Shown: in pieces, positions 61,455 through 64,000 of the stretch | How the letters are laid out: each line of letters begins with the position of its first letter | How positions within the stretch are numbered: the stretch's first letter is position 1 | NCBI GenBank assembly: GCA_963700395.1 | Contig: CAVOXI010000008.1 | Location: forward strand, 310,001-374,000 | DNA from: Prado023 sp963700395 | GTDB lineage: Bacteria; Actinomycetota; Actinomycetes; S36-B12; CAIYMF01 | Direction of reading: 5' to 3' | Length of the DNA: 64,000 nt | The notes under the pieces: generated by a model | What the model saw: the letters and a program-made list of their open reading frames with translations, nothing else | What the model was told of the DNA's origin: nothing | Databases searched by the model: none | Position numbers and translations under genes: made by a program

Positions 61455-61627
61455 TCACGATCGGTCCGGATCCGCGCGCATCCGCGCTCCCAACGACGGA
61501 CAGACCAAGGATCGGTCCGCGCGAAAGCGGACGAGCCGGTGGGGGCGGGCGGCCTGCGACGGAGCCGGTGGTGGCGGCCGCGGGCGGCCGAAGGGGCGAG
61601 GCGGCCGGTTGGGGGCGGGCGGGCCTG
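61455..61627. other. GC-rich spacer before manC (convergent)
   Basis: I see no gene here. The tract is G-rich on the plus strand (GGGGGCGGGCGG-type runs near 61540-61560 and again near 61608-61622), and both open frames look non-coding. It separates the convergent AlkA-like and manC genes. A G-run of this type could fold, but I make no claim. Confidence 0.4.
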
Positions 61628-62710
61628 CTAGCGGTCCGAGGAGAAGCGCACCGCTGTCTCGCCGAGGGCCACGCCGGGCCAGACGCGTGCTCCGGGGATG
61701 AGCTCGTTGCCGGGGCCGATCATGGCGCGGTCACCGACGACGACGCCCTCCAGGGAGGCCCCCGCGCCGATCACCGCACCCGCGCCGACCACGCTGTCAC
61801 GGACGACAGCCCCAGCGGCGACGACCGCGCCGTCGAACAGGACCGACCCGAGGACCTTGGCGTGCGGGCCGACGGTGGCGCCCGAGCCGACAACCGTGCC
61901 ACCGCCCAGCTCCGCCTTGCGTGACACCTCAGCACCGGGCATCACCAGGAACTCGCCGGTTCGGCCGGGGACGGCCGGGGACGGGGCTATGCCACGAACG
62001 AGGTCCGCCGAGCCCTTCACGAACGCCAGGGGGTTACCCAGGTCCAGCCAGTACCCCTCGTCCACGACGCCCTGCAGCCGCGCGCCGTCGGCCAGCAGCC
62101 TCGGGAAGACCTCACGCTCCACCGAGACCGGCCGGCCCGTGGGGATGTCGTCGATGACCGAGCGCCGGAACACGTAGCAGCCCGCGTTGATCTGGTCGGT
62201 GATGATCTCGGCATCGGTCTTGGGCTTCTCCAGGAAGGCGGTGACCCGACCGTCGGTGTCCGTCGGCACCAGTCCGAAGGCGCGCGGATCGGCCACCCGG
62301 GTCAGGTACAGCGTGACGGCGGCCCCGGTCTCGGCATGCACCGCGAACAGGTGGCGGAGGTCCACCCCGGACAGGACGTCACCGTTGAAGACCATGACCG
62401 GGTCATCGGGCCCGGACTGCAGGTGCTCGGCCACGTGCCGGATCGCCCCTCCGGTGCCCATCGGGCTGTCCTCGACGGCGTAGATCAGCTCCACCCCGAA
62501 CTTCGCGCCGTCACCGAAGTAGTCGCGGAACACCTCGGCCTTGTAGGAGGTGCCCAGGACCACGCGGGTCACGCCGGCCTCGCGGGCACGGGCGATCTGG
62601 TGCTCCGTGCAGGGGACTCCGGCCACCGGCAGCATGGGTTTGGGGGTGTTGATGGTCAGGGGGCGCAGGCGGGTGCCCTGGCCCCCGACGAGCAGGACGG
62701 CTTCGGTCAT
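61628..62710 (-). CDS. manC: Mannose-1-phosphate guanylyltransferase
   Basis: This 360-residue nucleotidyltransferase makes GDP-mannose. The N-terminal NTP-transferase domain (1-240) has AVLLVGGQGTRLRPLTINTPKPMLP, seen in parts, and the metal-binding VMVFNGDVLSGVDL. The C-terminal part (about 255-350) is a left-handed beta-helix of hexapeptide repeats such as GSGATVGPHAKVLGSVLF and GAGAVIGAGASLEG. GTP rather than UTP specificity cannot be read directly. The name rests on the position beside whiB2 and TIGR03089, as in mycobacteria. ATG 62710 is the family start. Confidence 0.88.
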   Translation of the reverse strand: MTEAVLLVGGQGTRLRPLTINTPKPMLPVAGVPCTEHQIARAREAGVTRVVLGTSYKAEVFRDYFGDGAKFGVELIYAVEDSPMGTGGAIRHVAEHLQSGPDDPVMVFNGDVLSGVDLRHLFAVHAETGAAVTLYLTRVADPRAFGLVPTDTDGRVTAFLEKPKTDAEIITDQINAGCYVFRRSVIDDIPTGRPVSVEREVFPRLLADGARLQGVVDEGYWLDLGNPLAFVKGSADLVRGIAPSPAVPGRTGEFLVMPGAEVSRKAELGGGTVVGSGATVGPHAKVLGSVLFDGAVVAAGAVVRDSVVGAGAVIGAGASLEGVVVGDRAMIGPGNELIPGARVWPGVALGETAVRFSSDR

Positions 62711-62782
62711 GGGGCCAGAATCACGCATGGGTGGGGCATATGGCCAGCGGGCAGGGCTGCGGACCCGACCGTGGTGCCGGGC

Positions 62783-63523
62783 TCACCGCCCGGCTCGCGC
62801 CGTGACCCCCTCGATGGCCCGGATGTGGGCGCCCTGCTCCGGGTCCAGCCCGGTGCCGATCACCAGCGACCCGCGCAGGAGCAGCGGCTGGACGGCCATC
62901 GAGTGCAGGAGCATGCGGTCCGGCGTGTCCTCGTCGGCCCAGAGCCGGGCTCCCTGATGCTCGCTGCGACCGGTCTGCACCTGGCCCCAGGGCGCGGCAG
63001 CGCCGTCCACGAGCAGGGCCGCCACGTCGCCTGCCCCCGGCTCCGGGCTGAACTGGTCGGGGTGGGCGCGCACCTCGATCCCGAGGTCGATCACCCCCGC
63101 CGGGACGCCACCGGGCACCGGCAGCCCGAACGCGTCGCAGGAGCAGCCCAGCACCTCGTCGGCGCCGAGGTCCGCGCCGGCAGCGATGGCGCTGAGGCCC
63201 GCGGGACCCACGATCCGGACGTCGACCGGGCTCGTCACGTCCCGACCCGTCATGTCCCGGCCCACCGTGGCCCCGACCGACAGCGCTGCGAGCACCCACA
63301 CGGGCAGCTGCCAGTGCCTGGGGAGGTCGATGCTGACAACGGCGCCGGGCGGCAGGCCGAGGCCGTCCCGGAGCATCGACGCCGCCTTCGCCACGGCGTT
63401 GGCCACGGTCGCCACCGACAGCTCGACCCGGGAGGTCGGTCCGTCGTAGTGGGTGACCAGGGGTCGCGTCCGATCGGGGTACTGCGCGAGCAGCTCGTAC
63501 GGCGTCGCCGGGCTCACGTGCAC
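62783..63523 (-). CDS. TIGR03089-like protein (AMP-binding-enzyme relative)
   Basis: This 246-residue protein resembles the N-terminal part of AMP-binding (acyl-CoA synthetase) enzymes: ATVANAVAKAASMLRDGLGLPPGAVV, seen in parts, and SIDLPRHWQLPVWVLAALSVGATV. It lacks the phosphate loop and the C-terminal domain, so it is not expected to be an active ligase. This small actinobacterial family, which I recall as TIGR03089, often lies next to manC and LCP genes. GTG starts at 63523 or at VSPATPYELL two codons on. Its role is unknown. Confidence 0.8.
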   Translation of the reverse strand: MHVSPATPYELLAQYPDRTRPLVTHYDGPTSRVELSVATVANAVAKAASMLRDGLGLPPGAVVSIDLPRHWQLPVWVLAALSVGATVGRDMTGRDVTSPVDVRIVGPAGLSAIAAGADLGADEVLGCSCDAFGLPVPGGVPAGVIDLGIEVRAHPDQFSPEPGAGDVAALLVDGAAAPWGQVQTGRSEHQGARLWADEDTPDRMLLHSMAVQPLLLRGSLVIGTGLDPEQGAHIRAIEGVTARAGR

Positions 63524-63527
63524 GAGC

Positions 63528-64000
63528 TCACTTCTTCACGCGCACGTAGTCGCTGCCCGACTTCTTCGACCCGACGACGACTCGGTACCTCCCCGACTTG
63601 GTCGCCTTGACGCTCGCGGTGGCCCGCCCGGTGATGGTCACGCCGGACGCCACCGCCTTGTACTTCTTCGCGCCGCTGGCCTTGAACTGAACGATGAATC
63701 CGACTCCCGCGGGCACGGCGCGGTACTTCTTGTCAGTGAACTTGGCCGTCACCTTGGCCGTCACCTTGACGGCCCGGCCCTTGCGGACTGGCTCGGGGGA
63801 GGCGTTGGCCGCCCGGACCTTGCGGGTTCCCGTGGCGGTGGGACCCACCACCGGGACGGACGTGACTCCCGGGGGGGCCCAGGCCTCGCCGCGCAGGATG
63901 CGACTCGTGGCGCCCAGGACCTGGTCGCTGAGCTGGGAGGCGCTGACTGTCGTGGTCGTCGCCCGAAGGGCCGGGCGGGCGGTGATGAAGGCGGCCAGCT
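63528..64000 (-). CDS. C-terminal part of a secreted protein, truncated by the window edge
   Basis: Only the last 156 codons are visible. The frame is open to the right edge: residues read LAAFITARPALRATTTTVSA, then SQLSDQVLGATSRILRGEAW, a Pro/Thr linker (APPGVTSVPVVGPTATGTR) and a Lys/Thr/Val-rich beta domain ending SDYVRVKK. The last domain resembles the Ig-like or beta tails of secreted actinobacterial cell-wall proteins. I cannot identify the catalytic part, which lies outside the window. The stop is four bases from the TIGR03089-like start. Confidence 0.75.
   Translation of the reverse strand, partial: LAAFITARPALRATTTTVSASQLSDQVLGATSRILRGEAWAPPGVTSVPVVGPTATGTRKVRAANASPEPVRKGRAVKVTAKVTAKFTDKKYRAVPAGVGFIVQFKASGAKKYKAVASGVTITGRATASVKATKSGRYRVVVGSKKSGSDYVRVKK

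Overview
The window is a contiguous, gene-dense, GC-rich chromosome segment from an actinobacterium (Actinomycetota). The lineage call rests on marker genes: BldC, a WhiB2-type Fe-S regulator, MtrA-MtrB-LpqB, DUF3073, DUF3499, DUF5719, a monomeric isocitrate dehydrogenase and overlapping ATGA/TGATG stop-start junctions. I cannot name the genus. No rRNA, tRNA, CRISPR array, transposase, integrase or phage gene was seen.

Layout. (1) 1-13.4 kb: a MATE exporter, bldC and DUF3073, then the purine block purF-purM and purS-purQ-purL. Between the two purine groups lies a small accessory stretch (about 6.1-9.6 kb) with an EamA exporter, a broken sterol-carrier-family gene, a TauE/SafE permease, an AbiEi/DUF559-like protein, a YdeI-like protein and three copies of a 68-nt palindromic repeat. 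(2) 13.4-25 kb: DUF4126, an LCP ligase, pgm, an ECF sigma/DUF4349 pair, thioredoxin, a spermidine-synthase-like protein, a 2H-phosphoesterase-GNAT fusion, trpS and a CorC-like membrane protein. (3) 24.4-33.1 kb: an unrecognised Lys/Ala-repeat protein, exonuclease III, a PadR/HAAS membrane pair, icd, an unknown secreted protein and a Sua5 enzyme. (4) 33.4-42.5 kb: secA, a LuxR-type regulator, hpf, comF, lpqB, mtrB and mtrA, all on the minus strand, followed on the plus strand by a GPDP-membrane-type protein, DUF4129, DUF4350, MoxR and DUF58, then SpoIIM (minus) and RDD (plus). (5) 50.2-64 kb: ahcY, a CDF transporter, a Trm112-like peptide, manB, DUF3499, DUF5719, a very large membrane glycosyltransferase, whiB2, an AlkA-like glycosylase, manC, a TIGR03089-like protein and the C-terminal part of a secreted protein. 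From memory, blocks 4-5 follow the order of the M. tuberculosis secA1-hpf-comF-lpqB-mtrB-mtrA-sahH to whiB2-manC region.

Working together. The pur genes supply steps of de novo IMP synthesis (PurF, PurM and the FGAM synthase PurSQL). pgm, manB and manC feed sugar phosphates into nucleotide sugars, and the neighbouring membrane glycosyltransferase, DUF5719 protein and LCP ligase are envelope genes. MtrAB-LpqB is the envelope/division two-component system, next to SecA.

Unusual points. Three nested palindromes flank and run into the DUF559 gene. PurS carries a seven-cysteine tail. A 2H phosphoesterase is fused to an acetyltransferase. Sharp palindromic operator-like sites precede thioredoxin and icd, and ahcY has a hairpin leader. 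At least seven genes carry frameshifts, including ahcY with two compensating ones. Most sit in homopolymers or short repeats, so sequencing or assembly error is the leading explanation, and gene decay should not be claimed without read-level checking.
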